A stretch of DNA of 35,758 nt from the NCBI GenBank assembly GCA_937949555.1, contig CALEDV010000020.1, positions 1 to 35,758 on the forward strand. Reading direction: 5' to 3'. Below, piece after piece: positions 15,805-24,474 of this stretch; within the stretch, counting starts at the first letter, position 1, and each line of letters begins with the position of its first letter. A model generated the notes under the pieces. It did not search any database. It was not told the DNA's origin and saw only the letters and a list, made by a program, of their open reading frames with translations. Made by a program: the position numbers and the translations under genes. This stretch comes from an uncultured bacterium. GTDB taxonomy: Bacteria; Nitrospirota; Thermodesulfovibrionia; Thermodesulfovibrionales; Dissulfurispiraceae.

Positions 15805-16518
15805 ATGAAAAGGGATAGGAAAACTTTTTATAAAAGTGCGATAATTCTCTCTTTCATTACAATAGCTTACAATATATTAGAGGGGATAATATCGGTATAT
15901 TTTGGTATAGAGGATGAAACCATATCGCTCCTTGGATTTGGTATTGATTCTTTTGTGGAGGTAATATCAGGAGTAGGAATTTTGCACATGGTATTGCGCA
16001 TGAGAGATACAGATGTTGCTGAGTAGGACAGGTTTGAACGTAGGGCGCTACTTATAACTGGAACAGCCTTCTTTATCCTATCTGCAGGGCTTGTTATAAG
16101 TGCATCATACAACTTATATGCAGGGCATAGGCCTGAAACTACCTTCTGGGGGATTGTAATATCCCTTGTATCTATCTTAACTATGTCTTTTCTTATCCAT
16201 TTTAAGCTCAAGGTCGCAAGATAACATGGCTCTCAAGCCCTTGAGGCCGATGCAAAGTGCACAAAGACATGTCTGTATCTTTCGCTTGTTTTGCTTGCAG
16301 CCAGTATAGGCTATGAAATAACTGGTATTGGGGGTATAGACTCCCTTGGCGCTGCTTGTATAGCATGGTTTGCTTATAAAGAGGCAAGGGAGTCTTTTAA
16401 TAAGGCAAAGGGTATGTCCTGTGGATGTTTAGAAATATCTTACAAGAAAACAAGGATTGAAAGTCTTTTAATAAGGCAAAGGGTATGTCCTGTGGATGTA
16501 GCAATCAGTAAGGATTGA
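15805..16518 (+). pseudogene. Cation-efflux (CDF-like) transporter pseudogene
   Basis: One uninterrupted reading phase encodes a compact cation-efflux membrane protein of about 200 residues: YNILEGIISVYFG, LLGFGIDSFVEVISG, a linker, ERRALLITGTAFFIL, SQALEADAKCTK and GGIDSLGAACIAWFAYKE. It is broken by TAG at 16024-16026 and TAA at 16222-16224. Both stops replace single codons without shifting frame. The 3' end carries a duplicated segment that pushes the probable original C-terminus (SFNKAKGMSCGCSNQ) out of frame. Neighbouring text on both sides of each stop still reads as family sequence, so decay is recent. Sequencing error could explain one stop but hardly all three lesions. Confidence 0.8.
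16391..16499 (+). repeat. 38-bp perfect direct repeat, copies at 16391-16428 and 16462-16499
   Basis: The two copies are identical over 38 bases with a 71-base period. They begin AGTCTTTTAATAAGG and end CCTGTGGATGT. A shorter AAGGATTGA follows each unit, supporting tandem duplication. In the second copy the frame giving SFNKAKGMSCGCSNQ and then a stop looks like the ancestral protein end. Confidence 0.9.
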
Positions 16519-16589
16519 GAATAAGGATGTACTTTAGAGAAAACAGAATCGACCTCAAAGTTTTACTTGCCTATTTTTACCCCTATGGT

Positions 16590-17030
16590 TCACCTGACTG
16601 TATAATAAAGGGGATATGTGAGGGTCTCATTATTGACCATAAAGGAAACCCTGATTTCCCATTGGCCAAAGTCAGGAATGTCTAAAATGGTGCCGTATTT
16701 CCCATCGGGCTGTAATTTTGCTTCATAACTCCAATCAAAACGGGTTGTGGTTGGTTTTGTTATAGTAACCACTGCAGAGTCAATAGCATAGGCTTTTTCA
16801 TTATTTTGTTTTATAGCAAATAGAAATAGATTACGTCCTTTACTAAGGACTTTGTTATCAGGTATCACATTAAAAGAATCCTTTAATGTCCTTTGCTTTG
16901 TTTCCGTTAAAGGTGATTTAACCTTAGGTTTCTCTGTCTTAGTAGATTCAGGTGAGTCTGTTAAAACAAAAAATATAGCGATTACAACAACTACTACCAT
17001 AAATGGTATTGATATTAAAATTGCCTTCAT
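16590..17030 (-). CDS. FixH/YtkA-like membrane-anchored protein
   Basis: 146 residues: an N-terminal membrane helix (ILISIPFMVVVVVIAIFFVL, about 4-23), a Ser/Thr/Lys/Pro linker and an immunoglobulin-like beta domain. The pattern AVVTITKP, LQPDGKYGTILDIPDFGQWEIRV and LTYPLYYTVR is like FixH/YtkA-type extracytoplasmic domains, which are found near copper or cytochrome-oxidase maturation genes and in cation-handling loci. No CcoG/CcoI-type gene is nearby, so a role in copper handling is not supported by context. GGAGG lies about ten bases before the ATG. It converges with the cation-efflux pseudogene. Family assignment is tentative. Confidence 0.55.
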   Translation of the reverse strand: MKAILISIPFMVVVVVIAIFFVLTDSPESTKTEKPKVKSPLTETKQRTLKDSFNVIPDNKVLSKGRNLFLFAIKQNNEKAYAIDSAVVTITKPTTTRFDWSYEAKLQPDGKYGTILDIPDFGQWEIRVSFMVNNETLTYPLYYTVR

Positions 17031-17167
17031 CGAAGCTTTTCCTCCAGGAATGACTTATCATATCTGTGATGTTATGGCTTCTATTATTAAATAAAATATA
17101 ATTATTACATTGATTGGCAAATGCTAACATCACCTTTCGTTACTTTTGCAGTTTCATTGATAAAAAA

Positions 17168-17812
17168 TCATAGGTTTGTTAATCCTTCTCGGATTGCATA
17201 TTTAGTGAGTTCTGCGATGCTGTGTATGTCCAGGCGGTTCATTATATTTGTTCTATGGGTTTCTACGGTTTTAACGCTTAGATGCAAGCGAAAGGCTATC
17301 TCCTTTACATTCATGCCTTCTGCTAGGAGTTGGAGCACCTCTCGTTCCCTTTCTGAGAGCACTGAGAAGACATTGGCCTCAGAAGTTGCAGATTTTTTTA
17401 AATAGTTTTCTACAATAACACCAGTTACGGAGGGGCTGATATATAGCTTCCCTGATGACACGGTATTGATTGCGGTGATAAGCTCCTCAAAGGCACAGTC
17501 CTTAAGGAGGTATGCAGAGGCGCCAGCCTTTAGCATCTCAGATACAAACCTTTTATCGGAGTGCATAGAGAGCGCTATTATCTTTATAGAAGGAGCTTCA
17601 CTTAATATCTGACGAGTTGCCTCTATGCCGTTTAGCAGAGGGAGTCCAATATCCATAATAACCATATCAGGCATTAGTTCTTTGGCGAGTCTAACAGCAC
17701 TGCGTCCATCCTCTGCCTCCTGAAGTACCTCAATATGGCCATGTCTCTCCAACAGGATGCGCAGCCCATCTCTCATAATCTTGTGGTCCTCTGCTATAAT
17801 TGTCCTTATCAA
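17168..17812 (-). CDS. NarL/FixJ-type response regulator
   Basis: 214 residues. The N-terminal receiver starts MIRTIIAEDHKIMRDGL, with the phosphorylatable Asp in VIMDIGLP and a conserved Lys in LLKDCA. The C-terminal LuxR-type HTH reads LSEREREVLQLLAEGMN and KTVETHRTNIMNRL. It follows the PAS-domain kinase gene by five bases and is its evident partner. The pair resembles the NarX/NarL and DegS/DegU architecture. Target promoters are not identifiable here. Confidence 0.93.
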   Translation of the reverse strand: MIRTIIAEDHKIMRDGLRILLERHGHIEVLQEAEDGRSAVRLAKELMPDMVIMDIGLPLLNGIEATRQILSEAPSIKIIALSMHSDKRFVSEMLKAGASAYLLKDCAFEELITAINTVSSGKLYISPSVTGVIVENYLKKSATSEANVFSVLSEREREVLQLLAEGMNVKEIAFRLHLSVKTVETHRTNIMNRLDIHSIAELTKYAIREGLTNL

Positions 17813-17817
17813 AGTTC

Positions 17818-20229
17818 TTATTTGCCCTTTGAGTTTATTTCAAGTGGAAAGGTCAAGGTAACTAAAGCCCCTTCCCCTATCTTGCTATCTATGTTTATGT
17901 CTCCACCTATGTGCTTTAACCGTTCTCTGATGCTAAATAAACCAAAGGTGTTTGACCTATTAACTAATTCTGGCATAAAGCCAGACCCATTATCAGAAAC
18001 CCTTATCTGGGCATAATCTTCTTTTTTTATAAGCCTTACTGAAACCATGTCTGGATTCCCGTGCTTTATTGCATTTATACATAATTCCCTTGTAGCCCTA
18101 AACATCATTATACTAATGTTCGTATCAATCGTCTTTATGTCTCCCTGGGAATTGAATTGGAAGGTTATATTGTAATCCCTCTGCATCTTCTCACAAAGCC
18201 ACTCAAGGGCAGCCTCAAAACCTAACTCATAAAGCACAGGGGGGCTTAGTTCAAAGGTCAGATTTTTAGTGAATACGATAGCCTTTTCAACAATACTTCT
18301 CATTGAAGAGATATCTCTTAATATGCACTCTTCTGTTATTGAGTCTTTTAGCACCCCAAGACGGATCTTTAATATGGCTAAGAGTTGACCTATATGGTCA
18401 TGTAGGTTAGCTGCTATAATTCTACGCTCACGTTCTTCGGTTAGGGATAATTCATAGGCCATCAACCTCAACTGCTCTTGATAGTTATTGAGGGCTCGTT
18501 CAGTCTGCTTCCTCTCTGTAATATCCCTCTGGGTGGATATGAAGTGAGTTATCTTGCCTTTTTCGTCCCTTATTGGGGATATTTGCCACTCCAAATCAAA
18601 CTTTGTGCCGTCTTTTCTTGTTGCGAGGGTTTCAAATTGGAATGTCTTGACCTTTGAATGGGGGCTTTCAAGCTTAAACCACTCAGTGCTGTCTGTTTTA
18701 GGCCCTTGAAGTATTACTGACAACCTCCCAATTACATCCTCTGCAGTGTAGCCTGTAATCTTTGTAAAAGACTCGTTTACAAATACTATTCTGGAACTGA
18801 AATCCTCTGGTCTTGCAGTGGTAATAATAATAGAATCCTTTGTCTGTTGTATTGCTGATTCAAGGAGTCGGAGTCTTTCCTCTGTAACCTTTCGTTCGGT
18901 GATGTTGTTGAAGAAGACTAACGCTGCAGGTCTGCCCATCCAGCTAATAAGCACAGAGTTCAATTCAATCCATTTTGTGCATCCTTCTCTGTCAATAATT
19001 CTGCATGAATAGATGTTAGGCACATTGTATCCCTTCAATCGTTTAAGATATCTCTCTACGATCAGGTCCCTGTCTTCGGGATGGAATATCTCAAAGAATG
19101 GACGCTCCATTATTGTCTTTTCATCATAGCCTGTTATCTTCAGCGCCTTAGGATTGCCAAATTTTATAAAATTGTCCTGTATAACAATTATACCCTCGTT
19201 AGCATTTTCAACAAGGAGACGGTATTTTTCCTGTGATTTTCTCAACACTGTATGAACCCATTTTCTCTCATCAATCTCCCGTTGAAGCTCAATATTTGCC
19301 CTCTGTAATTCTGCAGTTCTTATTTGGACCTTTTGCTCGAGCTCTGTTCTGCTCTTTTCAAGAAGGGTCTCTTTGAGTTTGAGTTCTGTTATATCATTGC
19401 CAACCCACAGGATCTCCGAAGGAGTACCTTTTTCATCTAACACTGCCTTAGCCGTCCATGCTATCCATACGACCTCTCTGTTCTTCTTAATGCTCGCAAG
19501 CTCTATAACTGACCGATGATGTCTTAATTTGCATATTCCCCTTAAGAGATTCATAAAGGTGTCTCTATTTGCTTTATTGTCTTGTAGTATGGTGTATAAA
19601 ACCTCCTTGCCAAGGATCTCTGTTTCACTGTAACCCAGAAAGCCCTGGGCAAAGGTGTTGAAGAAGGTTATGGTGCCCTTTGTATCTGTCCTCATTATTA
19701 CGCTGCTGACATTTTCAACAATGTCCTGATACCTTGCCTGAGTTTCTTTGAGAATCCTGCTCATTTCTTGCTGGTTAGTGATGTCTTGTAGGATGCATAT
19801 CATTCCTCTGTATTTGCCCCTTGTTTTTCTTGGAATGAACCATCCTGACTGATAGGTCTGTTTGCCTGCAGGTGTCATTACGGGTATTGATGAGAAGTAC
19901 ACCGGAGTGAGGGTTTTTTTTGCCTCGATAAAGTGATCCATAAAAGAATCTGTGACCGAGTCTTTGGAGGACTCTGATATGTTATAGCCGAGGAGTTTTT
20001 GCTTTGTAATCCCTGCTATCATCTCCATGCCCTTATTGGCAAAACAAATTCTATCAGCGCTGTCAGTAACCCACACACCACAGGGAATGCCGTGTATAAT
20101 ATTTTCATAAAAGCTTTTTATCTCTGAGATCTCTTTGCGGATACTGCGCAGGTCTTTATTTGTGGATGGAAACCCTGCCGCTTTAGATGCAATCTCCAGA
20201 AGCCTTTTTCTAATGCTGATGCCTTGCAT
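17818..20229 (-). CDS. Multi-PAS sensor histidine kinase (HisKA_3, NarX/DegS type)
   Basis: 803 residues without an obvious membrane helix, so probably cytoplasmic. Four PAS domains lie at about 38-155, 165-285, 330-447 and 452-573, with a coiled-coil stretch near 285-325 (ELEQKVQIRTAELQRANIEL). HisKA_3 has its phospho-acceptor at H610 in NLHDHIGQL. The HATPase region shows ELCINAIKHG and RVSDNGSGF. Several PAS units end in DITE(R/L)K, typical of PAC boundaries; no heme- or flavin-specific signature can be read. It is transcribed just ahead of the NarL-type regulator. A 99-base gap separates it from the upstream unknown gene, so it may share a transcript with the SelW-like pair. Confidence 0.92.
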   Translation of the reverse strand: MQGISIRKRLLEIASKAAGFPSTNKDLRSIRKEISEIKSFYENIIHGIPCGVWVTDSADRICFANKGMEMIAGITKQKLLGYNISESSKDSVTDSFMDHFIEAKKTLTPVYFSSIPVMTPAGKQTYQSGWFIPRKTRGKYRGMICILQDITNQQEMSRILKETQARYQDIVENVSSVIMRTDTKGTITFFNTFAQGFLGYSETEILGKEVLYTILQDNKANRDTFMNLLRGICKLRHHRSVIELASIKKNREVVWIAWTAKAVLDEKGTPSEILWVGNDITELKLKETLLEKSRTELEQKVQIRTAELQRANIELQREIDERKWVHTVLRKSQEKYRLLVENANEGIIVIQDNFIKFGNPKALKITGYDEKTIMERPFFEIFHPEDRDLIVERYLKRLKGYNVPNIYSCRIIDREGCTKWIELNSVLISWMGRPAALVFFNNITERKVTEERLRLLESAIQQTKDSIIITTARPEDFSSRIVFVNESFTKITGYTAEDVIGRLSVILQGPKTDSTEWFKLESPHSKVKTFQFETLATRKDGTKFDLEWQISPIRDEKGKITHFISTQRDITERKQTERALNNYQEQLRLMAYELSLTEERERRIIAANLHDHIGQLLAILKIRLGVLKDSITEECILRDISSMRSIVEKAIVFTKNLTFELSPPVLYELGFEAALEWLCEKMQRDYNITFQFNSQGDIKTIDTNISIMMFRATRELCINAIKHGNPDMVSVRLIKKEDYAQIRVSDNGSGFMPELVNRSNTFGLFSIRERLKHIGGDINIDSKIGEGALVTLTFPLEINSKGK

Positions 20230-20328
20230 GAAAGCAATAAACTGGGCAGGTGAAAAGAGATAGGTAAATTCCCTCTCTGAGTTTTTTTAGTGGATTACAA
20301 CCCATGAATCTTTCTGATAACTGAAAGT

Positions 20329-20760
20329 TCATTTTCTTTCATCAATGCTGCTGCCTAAACTAAGGGTTTCTTGTAAGAGTCCTATTAGATCTTGTATATC
20401 TGAAGCTTCCACCCCAGTCTCATAACTTATTTCCGAAGTCTCCATTGCCTCTAAAAGCAAAGCCCTAAAAATTCTATACTTAATGTTACCAGTCAACTGT
20501 TCAAACATGTAATAATCACAATAGTTAGTTGAGCCGTCAAGTCTGCAAATATGGACAACATAACCATGGTTTTCTTTGCGGTATAGGTCTAACTCAAACT
20601 CTTTGACGATAAGACTTCCACTCTCTACATAACTTTTGACCCTTGCCTTGAGGAGCATTTCAAGAACGATCGATGAACTGTTATCATCAAGGGCATTAGA
20701 GAAATCACTTACGGCTATCCTATCTGCATAGCCCTGAAAGAAATCTCTGTTAATTGCCAT
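20329..20760 (-). CDS. Unknown 143-residue protein
   Basis: I do not recognise this protein. It is soluble-looking, mixed helix/strand, with a central segment SYVESGSLIVKEFELDLYRK followed by GYVVHICRLDGSTNYCDYYMF and a helical, acidic C-terminus. Its ATG lies 11 bases inside the preceding SelW-like gene, with AGGAGT as ribosome site, so the two are translationally coupled and probably act together. There is no signal peptide and no membrane segment. Confidence 0.65.
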   Translation of the reverse strand: MAINRDFFQGYADRIAVSDFSNALDDNSSSIVLEMLLKARVKSYVESGSLIVKEFELDLYRKENHGYVVHICRLDGSTNYCDYYMFEQLTGNIKYRIFRALLLEAMETSEISYETGVEASDIQDLIGLLQETLSLGSSIDERK

Positions 20761-20992
20761 CGAGGGACTCCTGTTTTTCTATCAGTGTAATCAGCTCCTT
20801 GGAATCTGGGAAACGATTGCTTTTGAGCTTAGAAAACAATCTATTACCCTTTAGGGTTATCTCAAAGGAGCCAGTTACATGGGAATGTATCAACTCTGCC
20901 TTTATCCCTGTTGCTTGCTCAATTTCTCTTGCCAGGGCTGCAGCAATAGGACGGTAATTACAGGTTGCACAGTATTCAATGGAAAGTTTCAA
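20750..20992 (-). CDS. SelW/Rdx-family redox protein
   Basis: An 80-residue thioredoxin-like Rdx (selenoprotein W) homologue: EYCATCNYRPIA near the N-terminus carries the C8-x-x-C11 redox pair with no selenocysteine. GSFEITLKGNRLFSKLKSN and FPDSKELITLIEK complete the fold. The only in-frame start before the motif is TTG at 20992, without a strong ribosome site, so the exact N-terminus is uncertain. Such proteins are small cytoplasmic thiol-redox factors of unclear substrate. Coupling to the unknown 143-residue protein is the only functional clue. Confidence 0.8.
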   Translation of the reverse strand: MKLSIEYCATCNYRPIAAALAREIEQATGIKAELIHSHVTGSFEITLKGNRLFSKLKSNRFPDSKELITLIEKQESLDGN

Positions 20993-21136
20993 TTAAGATA
21001 TGTACCCCTGATTGTCAAGATAGGATTAGTTTCTATATTATCTCAATTTTTTGAAAAACTCAAGAATATCTCAACTGCTAATTCTGTTTTTTAAGTGGAG
21101 ATAATATTGCGATTTGATCAGCTATATAGATTGGGT

Positions 21137-21553
21137 TTAGTGTCCTCCTGCCTTAAGTATGCCAGAGGCTGCCAGTGCAAGCACCATAGTTTCAATGAAC
21201 GCAAGGATACTGTAAATAATGTCCTTTTTCCTGATAAATATCGGAATTATCCTTGCATAACAAACAATAGTAATCCCTGCGAGAAAGGCTATCCCTACAA
21301 AGTTCAGAAAATCGCTCTTGTTGATTCTGTAAATCCATGACCAGCCGGTGTCTATTTTTGTTATTTTAAGGTAATCGTGCACAGACATTGACCAGTACTT
21401 TGAGAGGTCCTCCACAGGCACATGCACTGGAAGTAAACCAAGTACATAGATAATGAAGGTGACAACAAGCATCAATAAACCAATCTTCATGCCATAATTA
21501 AGCAGTGTTGCATAGGCAATCTGTTCTTCTGTGGCTTTTAATCTTCCTGACAT
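21137..21553 (-). CDS. DUF1634-like membrane protein
   Basis: 138 residues with about three membrane helices (IGLLMLVVTFIIYVLGLLPV, FVGIAFLAGITIVCYARIIP, IIYSILAFIETMVLALAASG) and a hydrophilic loop after the first. DUF1634 proteins typically accompany TauE/SafE exporters, as here, 28 bases after the exporter gene with AAAGGAGGTCG as ribosome site. It is probably an accessory subunit of the exporter. It is the last gene of a seven-gene operon. Confidence 0.8.
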   Translation of the reverse strand: MSGRLKATEEQIAYATLLNYGMKIGLLMLVVTFIIYVLGLLPVHVPVEDLSKYWSMSVHDYLKITKIDTGWSWIYRINKSDFLNFVGIAFLAGITIVCYARIIPIFIRKKDIIYSILAFIETMVLALAASGILKAGGH

Positions 21554-21581
21554 TATTAACGACCTCCTTTTGTTGTCTTAA

Positions 21582-22532
21582 TTAATTCCATATTCCCAGT
21601 CCTTTTAGTAATGCCCTCGCACCAGCAAATAACAAAAGCCCTATTACTATATACCTTATAGCAGCAGGTTTAGCCTTTGCGAGGATCCTTACACCTACAA
21701 TAGAACCAAGCATTATGCCTATGATTGAAGGCACCACCATGATAGGCAGTACTGCACCGTTGTTTACATATATCCATGCAGCAGAGGTGTCAGTAATTGA
21801 CAGAAGAAACTTACTTGTTGCTACAGAGACCTTCAGAGGCGCCCCCATCATGAGGTTAAGCACTGGTACATTCGCCCAGCCAGCGCCTAATCCAAACATG
21901 CCTGCCATAATTCCAATCAGTATGAATGTGGCAAGCGCCTGAGGTGTCCTGTGCACCTTCCAATTGACCTCCTGTCCAGTGGAGGGCTCATAATAGATTC
22001 CATTTATCCTCAGTGCTGTGGACAGGGCATCGGCCTTTGGCACCTCGGGGTATTCAGATTTTTTTGCAAAGATCATGATAACAACAATCCCAAGTATGGT
22101 TGCGCCTAAGGCGGTCTGGATTACATTGGCTGGAAGTGCAAGACCTATCATTGCGCCAATGATTGCACAAGTAGAGGCTATAAGGGCTACAGGCAATGCA
22201 AGCCTAAGGTCTGCCATGCCCTTTTTTAGAAGCCCAGGCCCTGCTGCAAGGGCGCCTGCAAGGGCTACAAGGAGACCTGCTCCTCTTACAAAGTCAAGAT
22301 GGAAGGGGAAAAAACCTCCTATAATCGGAACGAATAAGACTCCGCCTCCAACACCGCCTAATACTGCCACAATCCCCATCACAAAGGTTACTACAAAGAG
22401 TATAAGGGGCCATGCCCACCATGGCATGGCAGAACTGACCTGCGTAACTGGTGTTGAGTCGGATGCATAGGTTGGCAGAAAAAATAAAAGGATCAAAAAA
22501 AGGGTTATAAGGGTGATTATTGTTTTAAGCAT
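21582..22532 (-). CDS. TauE/SafE-family sulfite/anion exporter
   Basis: 316 residues with an N-terminal signal-like helix and about eight membrane helices. Two pseudo-symmetric halves show glycine-rich motifs (AVLGGVGGGVLFVPI in the first, MFGLGAGWANVPVLNLMMG in the second), characteristic of TauE/SafE. A hydrophilic loop (about 160-195) contains YYEPSTGQEVNWKVHRTP. Family members export sulfite, sulfoacetate and other organosulfur anions. The substrate here is inferred only from family and from the likely sulfur metabolism of the host. It lies three bases after a receiver gene, so expression is tied to the signalling genes. Confidence 0.88.
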   Translation of the reverse strand: MLKTIITLITLFLILLFFLPTYASDSTPVTQVSSAMPWWAWPLILFVVTFVMGIVAVLGGVGGGVLFVPIIGGFFPFHLDFVRGAGLLVALAGALAAGPGLLKKGMADLRLALPVALIASTCAIIGAMIGLALPANVIQTALGATILGIVVIMIFAKKSEYPEVPKADALSTALRINGIYYEPSTGQEVNWKVHRTPQALATFILIGIMAGMFGLGAGWANVPVLNLMMGAPLKVSVATSKFLLSITDTSAAWIYVNNGAVLPIMVVPSIIGIMLGSIVGVRILAKAKPAAIRYIVIGLLLFAGARALLKGLGIWN

Positions 22533-22535
22533 TAT

Positions 22536-22964
22536 CTACCAACTCCTCCTCATCAGTATCTCCTGTATATGTTCCTCATTGAGCCTTTCAACGAATATAA
22601 CCTTCTTTGCGGCAGCCTCACCTATCTTTTCCATTAATTTTGGTAGATCCACTGGTTTTTGAAGCAATTCTGCAGCTCCCTCTTTTATAGCCTGCACTCC
22701 TGTGTCAATGGTGGCATGACCAGTGAGCATTATGACCTGAATATCTGGGTTTATCTGTTTTAGCTTTTTAAGGGTCTCAATGCCGTCAAGCCCTGGCATT
22801 GCGTAGTCGAGTACAATCGCGTCATAGAAGGTATCCTTGGACTTTTCAACAGCCTCTTTGCCGCTTGTGGCGGTTTCAACGGTCATTCCCCTTGTGGTAA
22901 GTCTTTGAGAAAGGGTATTTACATAATCAACTTCATCATCTACAAGCAATACTTTAGTTGACAT
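22536..22964 (-). CDS. Stand-alone response-regulator receiver
   Basis: 142 residues, receiver domain only: acidic pair in LLVDDEVDY, phospho-acceptor Asp in IVLDYAMPG, Thr in MLTGHA and Lys in LLQKPVD. A short helical tail (ERLNEEHIQEILMRRSW) replaces an output domain. It is CheY-like and probably acts by protein contact or in a phosphorelay. It is the third of three receivers in the operon and lies directly upstream of the exporter. Confidence 0.9.
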   Translation of the reverse strand: MSTKVLLVDDEVDYVNTLSQRLTTRGMTVETATSGKEAVEKSKDTFYDAIVLDYAMPGLDGIETLKKLKQINPDIQVIMLTGHATIDTGVQAIKEGAAELLQKPVDLPKLMEKIGEAAAKKVIFVERLNEEHIQEILMRRSW

Positions 22965-22974
22965 TTGAATCCTC

Positions 22975-23436
22975 CTATTCTTCTTTATTTATAATCTTCT
23001 GGGCAGTATCAAAGACACCCTCTTCGGCAAAGGCTGCGGCAAGCATTGCCCTTTCAATCTTTTCTGCGAAGGCCTCTTTTATCTTTGCTACAAGCAGGTC
23101 TATGTCCGCAGGTTTTTTTAGAAAATCGAAACCTCCCAATTGCCTTGCCTCTTCTTCATCCTTGTCGTTGCCGTGACCTGTGAGTATAATGACCTGAATA
23201 TCCTTCTTCTTGCCTTTCTTGATCTCCCTTAGCACCTCAATGCCGTATAAACCAGGCATCTTCAGGTCAAGGACAATTACATCTGGATTGTTTTTTTTGA
23301 CAAAATCAAGGGCTTCAGAGCCATTATAGACTACATCAACCAATAGATCCCTCATCCTTAACCTTTGGGCAAGGGTATCTACAAACACCTCTTCATCGTC
23401 CACAAGCAGTACCCGTATGTCCTTTTTGCTTTTCAA
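22975..23436 (-). CDS. Stand-alone response-regulator receiver
   Basis: 153 residues, receiver only: VLLVDDEEVFVDTLAQRL, phospho-acceptor in IVLDLKMPG, ILTGHGN and FLKKPAD are all intact. The C-terminal tail (AMLAAAFAEEGVFDTAQKI) is helical and has no DNA-binding domain. The start overlaps the end of the DHp-only gene by four bases. Its sequence is close to the adjacent receiver, suggesting duplication within the operon. Confidence 0.9.
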   Translation of the reverse strand: MKSKKDIRVLLVDDEEVFVDTLAQRLRMRDLLVDVVYNGSEALDFVKKNNPDVIVLDLKMPGLYGIEVLREIKKGKKKDIQVIILTGHGNDKDEEEARQLGGFDFLKKPADIDLLVAKIKEAFAEKIERAMLAAAFAEEGVFDTAQKIINKEE

Positions 23437-24080
23437 GTCTTCCCTCCCTTTGCTTTATTTAAAGTTAATACATATTCCTTTGGTCCAATCTTTACTTGTG
23501 CTGATACTACGCTGCAAGCCTCTTCAATGAGGGCTTCAGTGCAAATCATTAAATCATTGCTGCCATCCTTTAGTCCCTGTTCATATTTGAGTATTATCTG
23601 TATATTTGTATTGCTATCTGTAGTGATTACCTGAAGGGCGCCCTTATTTTCTATCTTCTCAATTATGCAAAAGAGGAGAAATTGTAGGATTGCTGGATGC
23701 CCCTCTATCGGTTGGATATTTTCGCTGTAGTCCTTAGCAACCTCAATCTCTCTTTGAATAAGATTCCTATTTAATAGGGTCAGCAGTTCATCAATAAGCT
23801 GATTTATAGAAAAGACAGAACTTTCATGGTCAAGCCTATGACAGAAACTGCTTAATAGGGCAAGGAAAGAAGAACTTTTAAGTGCTTGTTTATCAATGTT
23901 ATTGAGGGGTTTTGATATCTCAATACCCTGTAATTTAGACCTCGAAAATTCAAGGGTGTCCATAATGAGTCCTGTGCTCTCACGAATGATGGCAAGATGG
24001 TTCCTGATATCATGGGTGCATATCGCTATCACTTTGCCTATGAACTGAAGATGTGCCCTATAGAGTTTGTCACTGTTCAT
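23433..24080 (-). CDS. DHp-only degenerate histidine kinase (phosphotransfer-like)
   Basis: 215 residues. The N-terminal part is a dimerisation/phosphotransfer helix with H23 in CTHDIRNHLAII, like the H-box HEIxNxLA. The C-terminal half aligns in outline with a HATPase domain but lacks its motifs. Where the N box should be it reads LLFCIIEKIENKGA, and there is no DxGxG or GxGLG lid. It therefore probably cannot bind ATP. It overlaps receiver genes on both sides by four bases. I infer a phosphotransfer or scaffold protein between the Cache kinase and the three receivers; a decaying kinase is the alternative. Confidence 0.7.
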   Translation of the reverse strand: MNSDKLYRAHLQFIGKVIAICTHDIRNHLAIIRESTGLIMDTLEFSRSKLQGIEISKPLNNIDKQALKSSSFLALLSSFCHRLDHESSVFSINQLIDELLTLLNRNLIQREIEVAKDYSENIQPIEGHPAILQFLLFCIIEKIENKGALQVITTDSNTNIQIILKYEQGLKDGSNDLMICTEALIEEACSVVSAQVKIGPKEYVLTLNKAKGGKT

Positions 24081-24472
24081 GGATTTATTGCTTGGGATTG
24101 ATTATATAATGTCTCGATTTTATCGAGCAGTTCCTCAATGTTTATAGGTTTTATCATAAACCCCTCAGCACCGTTTTCCAAGGCGTCCTTTACATTTTGT
24201 TGGCTTCCATGTCCTGTTATCATTAGTATCTTTGTCTTGGGGCTTATTTCCTTTATTGCCTTAATAGTGCTCATACCAAATCCTCCGGGCATACGTAGAT
24301 CAAGCAAAACAATATCAGGTGGAGACTGCCTTATCTCAATCATTGCCTTTTCAACATCGTAAACGGCCTTTGCATCATAGTCTCTTATCAAGAGTCTTTC
24401 CGCAAGGGTAGAGCCAAATTCATCTTCATCGTCAACTATCAATATCTTTTTACTCACGGTATTAGCCTCCAA
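24077..24472 (-). CDS. Stand-alone response-regulator receiver
   Basis: 131 residues, receiver only: ILIVDDEDEFGSTLAERL, phospho-acceptor in VLLDLRMPG, MITGHGSQ and MIKPINI. It starts two bases after the Cache kinase gene and overlaps the DHp-only gene, so it is the most likely direct partner of the kinase. It has no output domain. Confidence 0.9.
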   Translation of the reverse strand: MEANTVSKKILIVDDEDEFGSTLAERLLIRDYDAKAVYDVEKAMIEIRQSPPDIVLLDLRMPGGFGMSTIKAIKEISPKTKILMITGHGSQQNVKDALENGAEGFMIKPINIEELLDKIETLYNQSQAINP

Positions 24473-24474
24473 AG

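Noticed and set aside
16024-16224. Programmed readthrough or recoding of TAG and TAA in the cation-efflux gene
   Set aside because: There is no supporting context, two different stop codons are involved, and a third lesion is present at the 3' end; decay is simpler.
22018-22470. 150-codon plus-strand frame rich in Pro, Ala and Arg
   Set aside because: Antisense to the membrane helices of the TauE/SafE gene; no start signal.
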